The notes beneath the pieces were generated by a model. It was not told the origin of the DNA, did not search any database, and worked only from the letters and a program-made list of their open reading frames with translations. Below are positions 10,861 to 20,245 of a DNA stretch of 64,000 nt, piece after piece. The position numbers and the translations under genes were made by a program. The first letter of the stretch is position 1. Each line of letters opens with the position of its first letter. Source of the DNA: Bryopsis sp. KO-2023 (taxonomy: Eukaryota; Chlorophyta; Ulvophyceae; Bryopsidales; Bryopsidaceae); NCBI GenBank assembly GCA_030272585.1, contig BSYQ01000012.1, positions 1,860,001 to 1,924,000 on the forward strand, read 5' to 3'.

Positions 10861-11179
10861 AAAAATAGAAGCTAATTACACAAGTCCGTATTTATGTCCA
10901 CAATCCATCAACCTCAAACCCAATACTGTGTCTACCCTCGATCAAAAGCAAAAGAATCAAACGACAAAGAAGATCGCTCCAAAAAAGCGTTACCCTGAGG
11001 CCGATGTAAAGAAAGAGAGAGCTGCTGCCACGCTCTTTCAACAACAACTGAAACCGGGAGATCTTGACAAGTCGCAACTGCGCGGGATAAAGAACGAATC
11101 AAATGACCACTGTCCGAAGAAAACCCGCCAAAAGACTCGGCCGCAAAACAGATAAAATCAAACCCCAAACGATGACATT
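10861..11179 (-). mobile_element. Array copy, 3'-terminal ~320 bp
   Basis: Same 3' end as its neighbours, truncated at a different point (within GATGACATT on the plus strand). It carries only the last 78 codons of the frame. Confidence 0.85.
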
Positions 11180-11220
11180 AAAAATAGAAGCTAATTACAC
11201 AAGTCCGTATTTATGTCCAC
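11180..11220 (-). mobile_element. Array copy, only ~41 bp of 3' end
   Basis: The shortest member. It keeps only the terminal AATAGAAGCTAATTACAC segment and about 20 more bases before joining the next copy. Such a tiny insert shows that reverse transcription can abort almost at once and still leave a valid junction motif. Confidence 0.8.
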
Positions 11221-12109
11221 AATAGAAGCTAATTACACAAGTCCGTATTTATGTCCACAATCCATCAACCTCAAACCCAATACTGTGTCTACCCTCGATC
11301 AAAAGCAAAAGAATCAAACGACAAAGAAGATCGCTCCAAAAAAGCGTTACCCTGAGGCCGATGTAAAGAAAGAGAGAGCTGCTGCCACGCTCTTTCAACA
11401 ACAACTGAAACCGGGAGATCTTGACAAGTCGCAACTGCGCGGGATAAAGAACGAATCAAATGACCACTGTCCGAAGAAAACCCGCCAAAAGACTCGGCCG
11501 CAAAACAGATAAAATCAAACCCCAAACGATGACATTTCTCAGCCACTTGAGCCTTGCGATCCACACAACGTAAAATGCCCGCCCCCGCTTCGCGAGTAGC
11601 CCGAGCCAAAGTGGCTTGCTGTAAAGGATGCGAAACAGTGACATCAATAACACACGCCTTACCATGCCGCCAAGACGGAAAAAATACGTCGGCCGGACGC
11701 TCAAAAGAAGAATCTACGTGCAACTCCATGCGAGGACGCACACCCGCCGACCGAGAAAAATGGAACAAAAAGTTCCGGATACTATTATGACGAGCCAAAA
11801 CACTGCCCCCCACTTGGCACATGATAGCATGATCACCAAAAACATCCATGGACGAATGACACATGGGACAAACAGCGCCATCCTCATACATGGGGAGACC
11901 CAACCGCCATCGTAATAAAATATTGAACGCCGCCGAAGAAAGCTCCGTCCCCAACGCCTGATTAGGCAAAGCAGAAAGGTAAGCCCCAGAATAAGGAAGA
12001 GAGAGACTTCGCAAACGCGCCTCATCCCGCCGGAACCCTTGACGCAAAAGAGCATCAAACCGCCGCTCCCCAACCAGCAACGTCAACGCTTTCTGGGTAA
12101 CCTGCTCCT
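11221..12109 (-). mobile_element. Outermost array copy, ~890 bp
   Basis: Carries the last 265 codons of the RT-endonuclease frame (12086 down to 11289), including the Cys/His cluster and the RPADV...DVTV nuclease block, identical by eye to the copy at 8884-10473. At its 5' end (plus coordinate about 12109) it meets a run of about a dozen A on the plus strand, followed by TAGAAGCTGGGTGG, which I take as the original target. Confidence 0.85.
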
Positions 12110-12373
12110 AAAAAAAAAAAATAGAAGCTGGGTGGCTTCTTCGCGTGTAATTATGTTATGTTATGTAATGCAATTCTCGTCAAGAGACGTCAGTCACCAT
12201 CGCCACGCTATCTCTGAACTGCGGGCTGTCTATTCGTTTTTTGCCCTCCAACCCAAGCTTTCCAGTATAAGTCCCCCGCCTTGTTCGATTAGAAACAGGT
12301 TTCGGCTTCTTTCTTTGGAAAAAGAATCCAAACTGGGAGAGAAGTGGAAAAAGATCGTTTTTAGTTCAGAAAA

Positions 12374-15300
12374 ATGAGAGCAGTAACATTCCTCGCCATT
12401 ACGGCGCTCCTAGTCGGTGAGTTTTCTTTCAGCGCATTTTTTTCCCGCAACGAGCCAAGGCGCATGACGACGATCGAAATTTTTCATCGCAGGATGCGGA
12501 TTCTCTCAAGAAAAAGTTGAGTGCCCTGGAGCGGCCGATCCCAGTTGCAATGCCTTCGCATCTTTGGAAATTTTAGTGACCGCCGGAAACTGCAAGGGTG
12601 AAGCCAGCGCCGACTGCGCGGTGCGAAAATGTTGTCGATCATACTGACCATTGGTTAACAACGGCTTCGGATATATCTCCGTGTTAATCGCTCCATTTTT
12701 CCCTGGTCAGGCTGTCAGCAGTTCTCAGAGCGAGTTCAAGGAGGCCTATGACGAGTGGTGGAGCGGCGATGGTGATTCCGCTTGCGACGGCGGCAAGGCG
12801 GAAGCTGCGGCCACTGCGGTTGCTACCGCCATCGCTCGGGTGTGGGCGAATGCCGCTTCAAAGGTGCAATGCGACGGGAGGGGGTTCGCCTGTGGCTGGT
12901 CGATCGCGAACGGTAACACATACGCGTTGGGATTCGCCGAAGCTCTGGCGCAAGCTGCTGCGGAGGCGGCTGATGGTGATCTGGCCACCGCATTCTGCTA
13001 CGCTGACGTCCGAGCTGTGTCGACGGCTCTGGCGGAGGCTGCCGCCAGCGCCCAGTCGGACGTGTGCGTGACCAATACTGGAAAGCAGAAGGATTTCCAG
13101 GAATCGTATGTGCAGGCCGTCAAGGTTGCCATCGCTAATGCATTTGCATCGGCCACCGCAAGAGCATGCAACAGTGAGGCGATTTTTTTGGGAAAGTCTT
13201 TTGGCGGCGCTGGATTCCGAATTGAATTCGTAAAATTGGAGAATATCGCTTGAGTTTCATTCATTTCATTTATTTTGTACGTATGTGCTTGCAGAGGGGC
13301 CCCCTCTGCAAGCACATACGTACAAAATAAATGATCACTGCATCCCGGGGATGCAGTGATCGCTCAGAGTGAGTGCAGAGGTGACGCCACTGCCACGACT
13401 GAAGAATCGATCACGAAGGCGGGTGATGTGTGTGGGGGCGCTTCCCAGCTTCAGGCTTGCTCCGGACCTGGGGCGTCGATGTGCTGTGATGCGGGTTTCA
13501 AAAGAAGTCTTTGCAGTTGCGAAGATTGCGGCGGCCCGTGGGTGAGGAAGAGTCGGGCTGGCGATCTTAAGAAGGTCTTCGAGAACAGAAGCGCGGAAAA
13601 GTGCTTTTGCTTGGATGCAGAAGGTGGGACACATCTTCTTCCTGTGAAAATCAAAGGAAAACTGTGATTCGAAATAAATTGCTTGCCTGTGAGTGTTCCT
13701 TCGCTTATGATTCAATGTGTTTTTAAATTTAGATGAGGGTGGTGATGGCAAAGCAACCGATGAGGGAGCGACAGAAGTTGATTCCAGTGGCGAAGCCGCT
13801 GAGGCCAGCGAGTCAACAGCCGAAGGGGGTGCTGGCGATACGACTGAAGAACAAAGGGGACAGGGTGAATCAACAGATGAAACGCAAGTAGAGCAGCAAA
13901 CTGACGAAACACAAGCAACTGCTGTGGACACTGCAGAGACTGAGCAGACTCCCGAAAAATCCCAGGAGCGAGAAACTCCTGAGGGAATCACTGAGGGGAC
14001 GCCAGAAGAAACTGAGCAGAGTTCTGATGGAAGTCAGGAGGAGCAGCAAACCACTGAGGAGTCCTCAGCAGAGACTGAGCAGAGCGTTGATGAAAGTCAG
14101 GAGAGAACTGCTGAGGAAGAACAGATTGAGGAGACCACTGACGCCCCAGCAGAGACTGAGAAGACTCCCAAAGAAACCCAAGAGCAAGAAAGTACTGAAG
14201 AAGTCTCGGAGGAGACGCCAGGAAAACCTGAGCAGAGCTCGAATGGAAGTGAGAAAGAGCAAACCACTGAGAAGGCCTCAGCAGAGACTGAGCAGAGTGT
14301 TGATGAAAGTCAGGAGGGAACTAGTGAGGTGACCACTGAGGCCTCAGCAGAGACTGGGCAGATTTCTGACGGAAGTCAGGAAGAGCAAACCAGCGAGGGG
14401 ACGACTGAGGAGTCGCCAGCAGAGACTGAACAAGCCGCACCTGTGGAGAAAGAGTCCGTCCAATGCCCTGGAGCAGCTGACACCAGTTGTAGTGCATTTG
14501 CAACTCTTGAGATCCTGGTTACTGCAGGCTCTTGCTCAGGAAAAGCCACTGCGACTTGTGAAGTAAGCGCTGGCTGCCCAGAAATGTCAGATATAAAACG
14601 GCTGCATCTGTGGACGCAGTTTTCTTGAGACGTCAAGCAAATTTTTTTGAGAAATTGCTGGTTTCTTGAAACAGGCTATCACCGAGTCCCAAAATGATTT
14701 CAAAGATTCCTTTGAGGAATGGTGGTCTGAGGAAGGCTCCTCCTGTGATGGGGACAAAGTTGAAGCAACTGCAACAGCCATCGCCACTGCAATCGCGAAA
14801 GTGTGGGCTGATGCAGCTGTCCAAGTTACCTGCGAGGGCAGAGGATTTGCGTGCGGCTGGTCAGCATCTGGTGGGAATGCGTGGGCTTCGGCATTCGCTG
14901 AGGCCATCGCCCAAGCGGCTGCTGAAGCCAGCGATCCACATGGGCAGGCGAACGCGTTCTGTTACTCGGACGTCCGAGCCGTTTCTGCGGTGATCGCAGA
15001 TGCCGCCGCCGCCGCTCAAGCTGATGCCTGCACCACTTCAGGAACGAAAGAGGATTTCGAAAGCGGGTTTGCGGCGGCGATCCAACTTGGAATCGCTGAG
15101 GCCTTCGCGACGGCGACTGCTTCCGCTTGCGTGATGGGGGGTGCCGTCAGTGCTGAGAGCAAGTGCACAGGAGTGGGCTCCTCTGAGACTGTAGATGAGA
15201 CGGAGGCGGCTGGGCGCGCTTGTGCTGGAGTCGCCGGGATCGAGGCTTGCCACAGCTCGATGAAAGAATGCTGTGCGAAAGATTACAGGAGGAGACTGTG

Positions 15301-15418
15301 TGGCTGCGAGGGGTGCGCTAATCCCCCCTGGATCAGACAGGATGATTTTGACGAGGCGAAGAAGTCGAAGAGGTCCTTTTCCAACAGGAAGAAGGAGTTG
15401 TGCTACTGCTTGGACTGA
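12374..15418 (+). CDS. Secreted Ala/Cys-rich protein with duplicated module and acidic linker
   Basis: Model: exons 12374-12416, 12493-12620, 12711-13178, 13374-13623, 13733-14562 and 14675-15418; in frame throughout, about 820 aa. Residues 1 to about 19 are a signal peptide (MRAVTFLAITALLVGCGFSQ). Two homologous modules follow. Each starts with VECPGAADPSC or VQCPGAADTSC, then an Ala-rich region with A-x-A-x-A periodicity and conserved FACGWS and FCYADVRAVS blocks, then a Cys-rich end (CCAKDYRRRLCGCEGC in module 2). They are joined by an acidic Ser/Thr/Glu linker (about residues 297-533) built from repeats like SAETEQSVDESQE. Introns after the CPGAAD exon fall at the same place and phase in both modules. 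The family is unknown to me; the composition recalls silk-like or matrix proteins. The 13179-13373 segment, absent from module 2, is treated as an intron or insertion. If read through, it would stop the protein at 13253. Confidence 0.72.
13179..13373 (+). other. 195-bp insertion or new intron in module 1
   Basis: Comparison of the two modules shows this segment is extra in module 1. It is bounded by the direct repeat AGTGAG (13173-13178 and 13368-13373). Removing the segment with one repeat restores the frame as ACNSECRGDATATTEES, which aligns with the uninterrupted module 2 sequence. If spliced, the only consensus-compatible boundaries are GC at the left and AG at the right. The right half consists of two near-perfect palindromes. 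A DNA insertion with a 6-bp target duplication fits, and so does an introner-type intron gain. A sequencing or assembly foldback must also be considered. Confidence 0.6.
13266..13361. repeat. Two adjacent perfect palindromes
   Basis: The first has 34-bp arms (13266-13299 and 13301-13334) around a single base, centred on GAGGGGCCCCCTC. The second, overlapping its edge, has 14-bp arms (13333-13346 and 13348-13361), centred on ATCCCGGGGAT. Both are perfect by eye and almost loopless. They would extrude as cruciforms or fold as strong RNA hairpins. Confidence 0.9.
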
Positions 15419-15888
15419 GAATTATTATTTTTTTCTGATCAAAGAAATGGAGTTCTGTTACAGTTTTTTCCATTGTAGGTACTGCACTTATGCATACATT
15501 GTGTCAGGTGGTTATCTAATTGATTCTGCCGCCTGGAAAGTTTTTGCTTTTTTTATTTGATTTTATGGGTGAACGATGATCATCTCCTTTTATCTGTGAT
15601 AACATTTTGATGTAAACTTGTGATATTTTCAAACAAACAGACATCGAATTGCATTGTGGAGGAGAATCGCCTACCTGTATATGACCTTTAACAATATATA
15701 TATGCATTATCAGTGACTGCTCGCACGTTGATTGTGTCGACAAACAAGTGAAAAGTGAATCACCGAGTTGAGCAATGTTTCAAAGTTTATCAATGCTGCC
15801 CAATAGAAATAAGAAATCGTCTCGCCATCAGGCAGCAACGGATCCAACAAGTTTAGCAGTATATATGGACTTAGTTTTCAATTCTATC

Positions 15889-15980
15889 GTGGAGGCAGAC
15901 TGGAACGAATTCTGACCGGGTCCTTAGAGTGGATCGTCGCGACCTAGAATTCCGCGGGGGTTCGAATCCCTCTCTCCGCA
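15889..15980 (+). tRNA. tRNA-Ser(AGA)-like gene or relic
   Basis: A 7-bp acceptor pairing (GTGGAGG with TCTCCGC, two wobble pairs), discriminator A at 15980, and a T arm with a perfect box B (GGTTCGAATCC). A 5-bp anticodon stem (GGTCC with GGATC) encloses TTAGAGT, giving AGA at 15926-15928. A long variable region, as expected for Ser, follows. The D region is irregular: bases 8-9 and the D stem do not fit the canonical pattern (CAGA pairs with TCTG, without TGG at box A). It may be a decayed tRNA or a tRNA-derived repeat. Confidence 0.45.
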
Positions 15981-16171
15981 TTGTCATTTTTGGACATTGA
16001 AGAGCACAAGCCACGATTGTTCGTACGTTGTCTTTTTTGTTTTTCTGGATGCACACTCAATACCAGCCACAAAAACAGTTTCACCCCAATCTTGAAATTT
16101 TCATGTATCCCGACGGCATTTTCGAACAAAAACGGCCGGGCCAAAAACCTCGCAAATCAATGACTTTTTTT

Positions 16172-17236
16172 CTATGCAAGCGCCAGTGTTATGAAATCCC
16201 ATTCAAGAACGACCCCATTGAACAAAACGATCGTGATCTTTGCATCCGCAAGAAACACCCCCACAACATCTTCTTCGACGTGCAATGTGCGCAGGCGGCA
16301 AGCTTCTTCGATATCCCAAACTCCAACATCGCCATCTCTCGTAACACATGCAAACCTTCCGCCACACAGCGCCGCACACGAGGGGAAAAAAACTCCACCT
16401 ATCTCGAAAACCCAAACGCATTCCTTACTCTCTCGTGACCAAACGTGGAGGGACTGGAATTCCGAAACGGAAAAGATGGTGTGTTTGTTTACATCCACGT
16501 AACGCACTGCTTGGGAAGGACCTTCAATCACTCCCATGCAAACATATGACGTCAAGCACCACAGCTCGAGATTACCCCCTCTCAACCCACACGCCAACGT
16601 ACAGGAATCCTTGCAAAACGCAAGACATAGAATATCTTTCTTTGAGAAGGTTCCACCCAAGCTGAGGTCACCGTCACAAAGGACTCTAGCGCACACCGAT
16701 TCTCCGATTTTCCAAAGACCCAGGCTGCCACCCTCCCCACCAATCGCAATCAAGCCGCCAACATCTACAATCGCATCAACTGCAAACCAGATCTCAAACG
16801 TGGCGATCTCATTCAATTTGGGTATTCTCCATGATCGAACAGACCGCTCCCCATCCGTGGAAAGGAGCACCCCATCGACAAACGAAATGCACTGTCCATA
16901 CCCAGAACAGTCCTTCGCCAAAACAGCATTGTTGGTAAGATCTATCAGGGCGATCTCGTCGTAAGCCCCCAACGCAATCGTGGTTCCCCACTTCGCCGAG
17001 CATGCCATGTCGAACTCCCCAGGCACACCGAACGCTGTCCTCTTTGGCGTGACGATTCCACATCGCCACGCCCTCTCGAGCGAGAGTTTTCCACGGAAAG
17101 AGTTTTCCCGAATAATGTCCCTCCAGGTCTTTGATACGCACGAGCAAACAGCCAGCGTTCTGGCGGATAAAAGGAGGAAAAGTTGTTCTGTAACGTCGAT
17201 CGGCAGGTCCCACTTGACGGTTACGAAATCGCCCAT
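16172..17236 (-). CDS. F-box protein with WD-type beta-propeller
   Basis: A single-exon minus-strand gene. The chosen start (Met at 17236) gives about 354 aa. The frame is open a further 59 codons to 17413, but that extension is low in conserved character and the F-box begins only a few residues after the chosen Met. The F-box is at about residues 9-50 (WDLPIDVTEQLFLLL, then VCSCVSKTWRDIIREN). The rest is a series of WD-like blades: RSVRSWRIPKL, GSLGLWKI, GNLELWCL, SLHVWSRESK, GDVGVWDIEE, VVLEWDF. F-box proteins bridge Skp1/Cullin ubiquitin ligases to substrates, and the propeller would bind the substrate. The specific target is unknown. No intron is needed, unlike the neighbouring genes. Confidence 0.85.
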   Translation of the reverse strand: MGDFVTVKWDLPIDVTEQLFLLLSARTLAVCSCVSKTWRDIIRENSFRGKLSLERAWRCGIVTPKRTAFGVPGEFDMACSAKWGTTIALGAYDEIALIDLTNNAVLAKDCSGYGQCISFVDGVLLSTDGERSVRSWRIPKLNEIATFEIWFAVDAIVDVGGLIAIGGEGGSLGLWKIGESVCARVLCDGDLSLGGTFSKKDILCLAFCKDSCTLACGLRGGNLELWCLTSYVCMGVIEGPSQAVRYVDVNKHTIFSVSEFQSLHVWSRESKECVWVFEIGGVFFPSCAALCGGRFACVTRDGDVGVWDIEEACRLRTLHVEEDVVGVFLADAKITIVLFNGVVLEWDFITLALA

Positions 17237-17419
17237 CGAAAAAAACGAGCGCGCGTGCGGCGTGAGCTTCTGACGGGAAGGAAATAGTAGTTTGACCCAA
17301 ACGGTACGACATACAACCTCGGCCCCAGCCGAAAACAGACCCCCCCTTGGCCCCCCCGATTTCCAGTAGTCTGTGTCTTGAAGTAAAAACGAAGCTGCAG
17401 TATGTAACATCACTCTTTT

Positions 17420-18500
17420 ATGTGATGCTGTGGGAAGACAAATTGTAGAGTGGCAGTTTCCCTATTTACACAAAGATGCTGCCGCACGGTGACGAGACAG
17501 AAGCGCAGGACGCGCGACATGGGGGGAAAGGATCGACAGGGACCATGTGGGGAGCAGGAGAGATCTTGGGGGCTTGTTAGGTGCTGGGAATGGGAAAATT
17601 GTGCAAAAATAAGCAGCCGTTAGTAATTCCGAAACGCGCGCGCGTAACGTAGTAACGGCATAACTGCTCACGTAAGAGGGCTGTAGAAAAGGTTAGGGGA
17701 AGAACAGTTGGTCGGTGAATTATATGGGCTTTCGTGAGGATTCAAAGGCAATACAGGAAGATGTGGTGTATTGGAAAAGTACAGTGGTGTGTTGGAGGAC
17801 AGGCGGTACATGGAGAGAGGAAGGATAAATTGTTGTTGAGAAACGATACGATTAGTTCTCGTTAAGTCCCTTTTGGGCAAAGCCAAGTGTGTTCTTTTGT
17901 GTGTACCACCCAACTGGTCCTAAAGACCTGAGCCCAGAAAGTTTATTTGTTACAAGGGCATCAAGAGATGTAAAATTTTCGCATTAGGTATGAAAACTTT
18001 TCCGTGAGGAGCCGTTTTCCTTGAGCATGTAATTTTTGGTTTGGTTTGGTTTTCCTTGAGTGGTCAATGACATATCTATGTAGGAGATCGGATTTTCTTC
18101 TTCAGAGTGTGAGTAGCGCGTATTCTATTTTGATCTGTTTTTTCTATGCTTAATTATGTCCTAAGAGAAGCCGGCCCCATATTTGCACGTATTGATAGGT
18201 GAAAGGGGGGGGGATTTCCTTTTTCTGTATGATGTAATGTGGTCGCAAGAATGCACTCCCTGTACATTGTTTCCTTTGAAAGAAACGAAATCATAATTCT
18301 CAGAGGCGACACACTCTTGAGGAACACCGCCATGCGGCCAAACAGTGGAATTTTTGCCCATGCTTCACAGAGCCCTGTACCAAGAACTGTATTTTTCTTC
18401 AACACATTACGTTCCTTTGATACGCATTTCAAGGATGAAACGCACTTTTTTTATTGTGGAAACGTAGTGTGTTTCCAGAATAACTTTTGGATCACTTTTC
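17420..18500. other. Intergenic, no supported gene
   Basis: AT-rich spacer upstream of the minus-strand F-box gene, so it should hold that gene's promoter. I see no conserved open frame, repeat copy or RNA gene in it. Confidence 0.5.
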
Positions 18501-18507
18501 GTGCCGT

Positions 18508-19140
18508 GGTAGTGTTGAGAGCCTTCTCATTCACACCAAAACCAAATATAACTTGAAAAATGCACAATTGTCGACAAGGAGACTTCAGGTGGGGGATAAT
18601 GATAGTATTTCCTCAGTGTTGTGCATGGATGGAACATGAATCATCTTTCTCAACTGGCGGGGTCCAGCCTGAAATTAAGAGAAAAAAAAAGGGGGGGGGA
18701 CTGGGAAAAGTCTTGACCTCTTTCGGTTCCTCAAGAAACTTTGATCGGTTCTTGATTTAGGTGAAGAGGGCAAAAACGCAATACATATGTGGTAAGCCCA
18801 CAAATTGTTTTCTTGATAGATGGCAGCACAAGTGGGTGCTTCAAGCCAAAGTGCAGCACTGGGTATTTTCTTTTTTGTGACTGGAGGTTTCAATCGACGC
18901 ATGAACTCAGTTCAATAGAATATCTTTTATACAACAAATATACAGCAACAGTAAGTTCGTTTACAAACTCCTGCATGTAACACTACACGGCGCGAATAGT
19001 GCTCCGTCAGCGACCACCCCCTCAAAACACCATATTCTGTCTTGGAACCCCCCCCAAAAAACTTTGAAATCCACCATCTACTTCGCTTTCCAAAATACTT
19101 TAGCTTCTTTTCATGCTACGCTCCATGCATGCATACAGCA
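18508..19140 (+). repeat. Dispersed repeat, copy 2
   Basis: Second copy of the element at 2508-3235, in the same orientation and order of landmarks, from GTGTTGAGAGCCTTCTCATT at the left to CTACTTCGCTTTCC and a run of GCATGCATAC at the right. It is shorter than copy 1 through scattered deletions. It is followed directly by a tRNA-related fragment that copy 1 lacks, which puts the true right end near 19140. Confidence 0.7.
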
Positions 19141-19192
19141 GAAAGCAGAAAAACGGTGGTTCGAATCCCTTCTCAACCTCAGGGTGGGGTTT
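19140..19192 (+). repeat. tRNA-related fragment (box B)
   Basis: Contains GGTTCGAATCCC preceded by GCAGAAAGCAGAAAAACGG and followed by TTCTCAACCTCAGGGTGGGG. The tRNA-like element at 5091-5178 and its 3' flank have the same arrangement (GCAGGAAGCGGAAAACGG, box B, CTCCCCAACCCCA). It is the 3' half only; no D arm is present. Confidence 0.5.
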
Positions 19193-19406
19193 TTGCCCTT
19201 TTGAAATTTGGATGACACATGGCGGCAGGTGTGCGTATTCATTTGCACAAATATACTAAGTAATTGTTACTCATATGTTGCACGAGTAAAACAATCAATT
19301 GATGTAAAACTTTGTGTAAAGTACTATCTTTCCAGAGTTGCTGTACGCTCCCCGAAAGATGGCTTAACAAGCAGGTGTCCGAACCTCCTTGGGGGATGAG
19401 AAAAAC

Positions 19407-19578
19407 GCTGGCCAATGGAAAATCTAGAAACACTGCTCAGCTGACTAAACAATAAATGAATCATCTAATCGATAATTACAACCCAAAGATGCTGGCCAAT
19501 GGAAAATCTAGAAACACTGCTCAGCTGACTAAACAATAAATGAATCATCTAATCGATAATTACAACCCAAAGATGCTG
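19407..19578. repeat. 84-bp tandem duplication (two copies)
   Basis: Two copies with period 84, starting at 19407 and 19491 with GCTGGCCAATGGAAAATC, identical by eye. Too short and too identical to be old. No gene crosses it. Confidence 0.9.
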
Positions 19579-20085
19579 CAACAGATACAAACAAGAAAAA
19601 GAAACCTTAGGAATGTTTTGTCAGGTGACCATGTCATCCTCCTTGTGCTCCGCCATCCTTCTATCGAACCCAACTGAAAAAACAGGAACTGAGCACAACC
19701 ACATTAGCAGAAATGAGTGATCTATGAGGTTTCGATAAAAAAATCGCCACACGTGCCAAATCTTGATTGTGTGACCGCCTCTGTTCATCCTCGTTCGTTG
19801 CCTTCCAAGTGTCTGACTGGAAAACCCCCCTTCCTCTGTCGTTTTGCGCATAATGTCCAGGAGTGCGCTCCAGAGTTTGCTGAAAAACTGAGGCTGGCGA
19901 AATATCGCCACGACCAATACTCCACTTGAACAGTAGAAAGTAGTCTGGTGCGTTGCATTGATCGCGCAGTTTTTCAACCTTGCGGCCCAATTTCTATCGA
20001 CTTCCGAACACCCCGTCCAAAGCAGAATTCGACTTGTTCGTTCGTGGAGCTGCGTTTTTGTGGTTGAAGAAGGGGAGGTGGGGCG

Positions 20086-20245
20086 ATGATTTTGGACCCA
20101 ATCAATGAGACGATCGAAGCGATTCGCCGCCGCTGGGTGGCGTGGATAATGTGGTCGGTCCGAACGATTTCCCGCACGGCGCGATGGTATCTGCATGACT
20201 ACACTCCAGCGAAAGTGCGCTCGAGAATTCAAGGCGTGACGCGAG
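20086..20245 (+). CDS. Possible upstream exon of the WD40-channel gene
   Basis: A GC-rich open segment beginning MILDPINETIEAIRRRWVAW and ending at a GAG|GTAATG donor in phase 1. Joined to a weak acceptor at 20710 (GGAGCAG|CT), it runs in frame through FFDDFHVVDGVSVFVLDPDR into the MTDSQPQL start of the WD40 gene. The phases agree, but the acceptor lacks a pyrimidine tract, and the frame also stays open to 20436, so a different donor is possible. The opposite strand is also open here (20328-19621), but its protein is less convincing. Confidence 0.35.

Larger units (their letters stand above)
8757..12119 (-). mobile_element. Head-to-tail array of 5'-truncated copies of a second LINE
   Basis: At least six copies of one element lie in the same minus-strand orientation. 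Each ends at its 3' side with the same motif, AGCTTCTATT in element sense (AATAGAAGCT on the plus strand), and each starts at a different 5' truncation point. Copy limits are about 8757-8815, 8816-10480, 10485-10858, 10861-11179, 11180-11220 and 11221-12109. A T-run in element sense sits at several junctions. Upstream of the outermost copy the flank itself reads AGCTTCTATT followed by about ten T. The copies appear identical by eye where they overlap, so the array is young. The pattern indicates repeated insertion into the 3' end of the previous copy. Confidence 0.88.

Noticed and set aside
9732-11915. Plus-strand frames rich in Lys/Arg/Thr across the LINE array
   Set aside because: They are antisense to the RT-endonuclease frame and repeat only because the element repeats.
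8566-12130. CRISPR-like repeat array
   Set aside because: Repeat units are long, variable in length and end at a LINE 3' terminus; no spacers of constant length, and the genome is eukaryotic.
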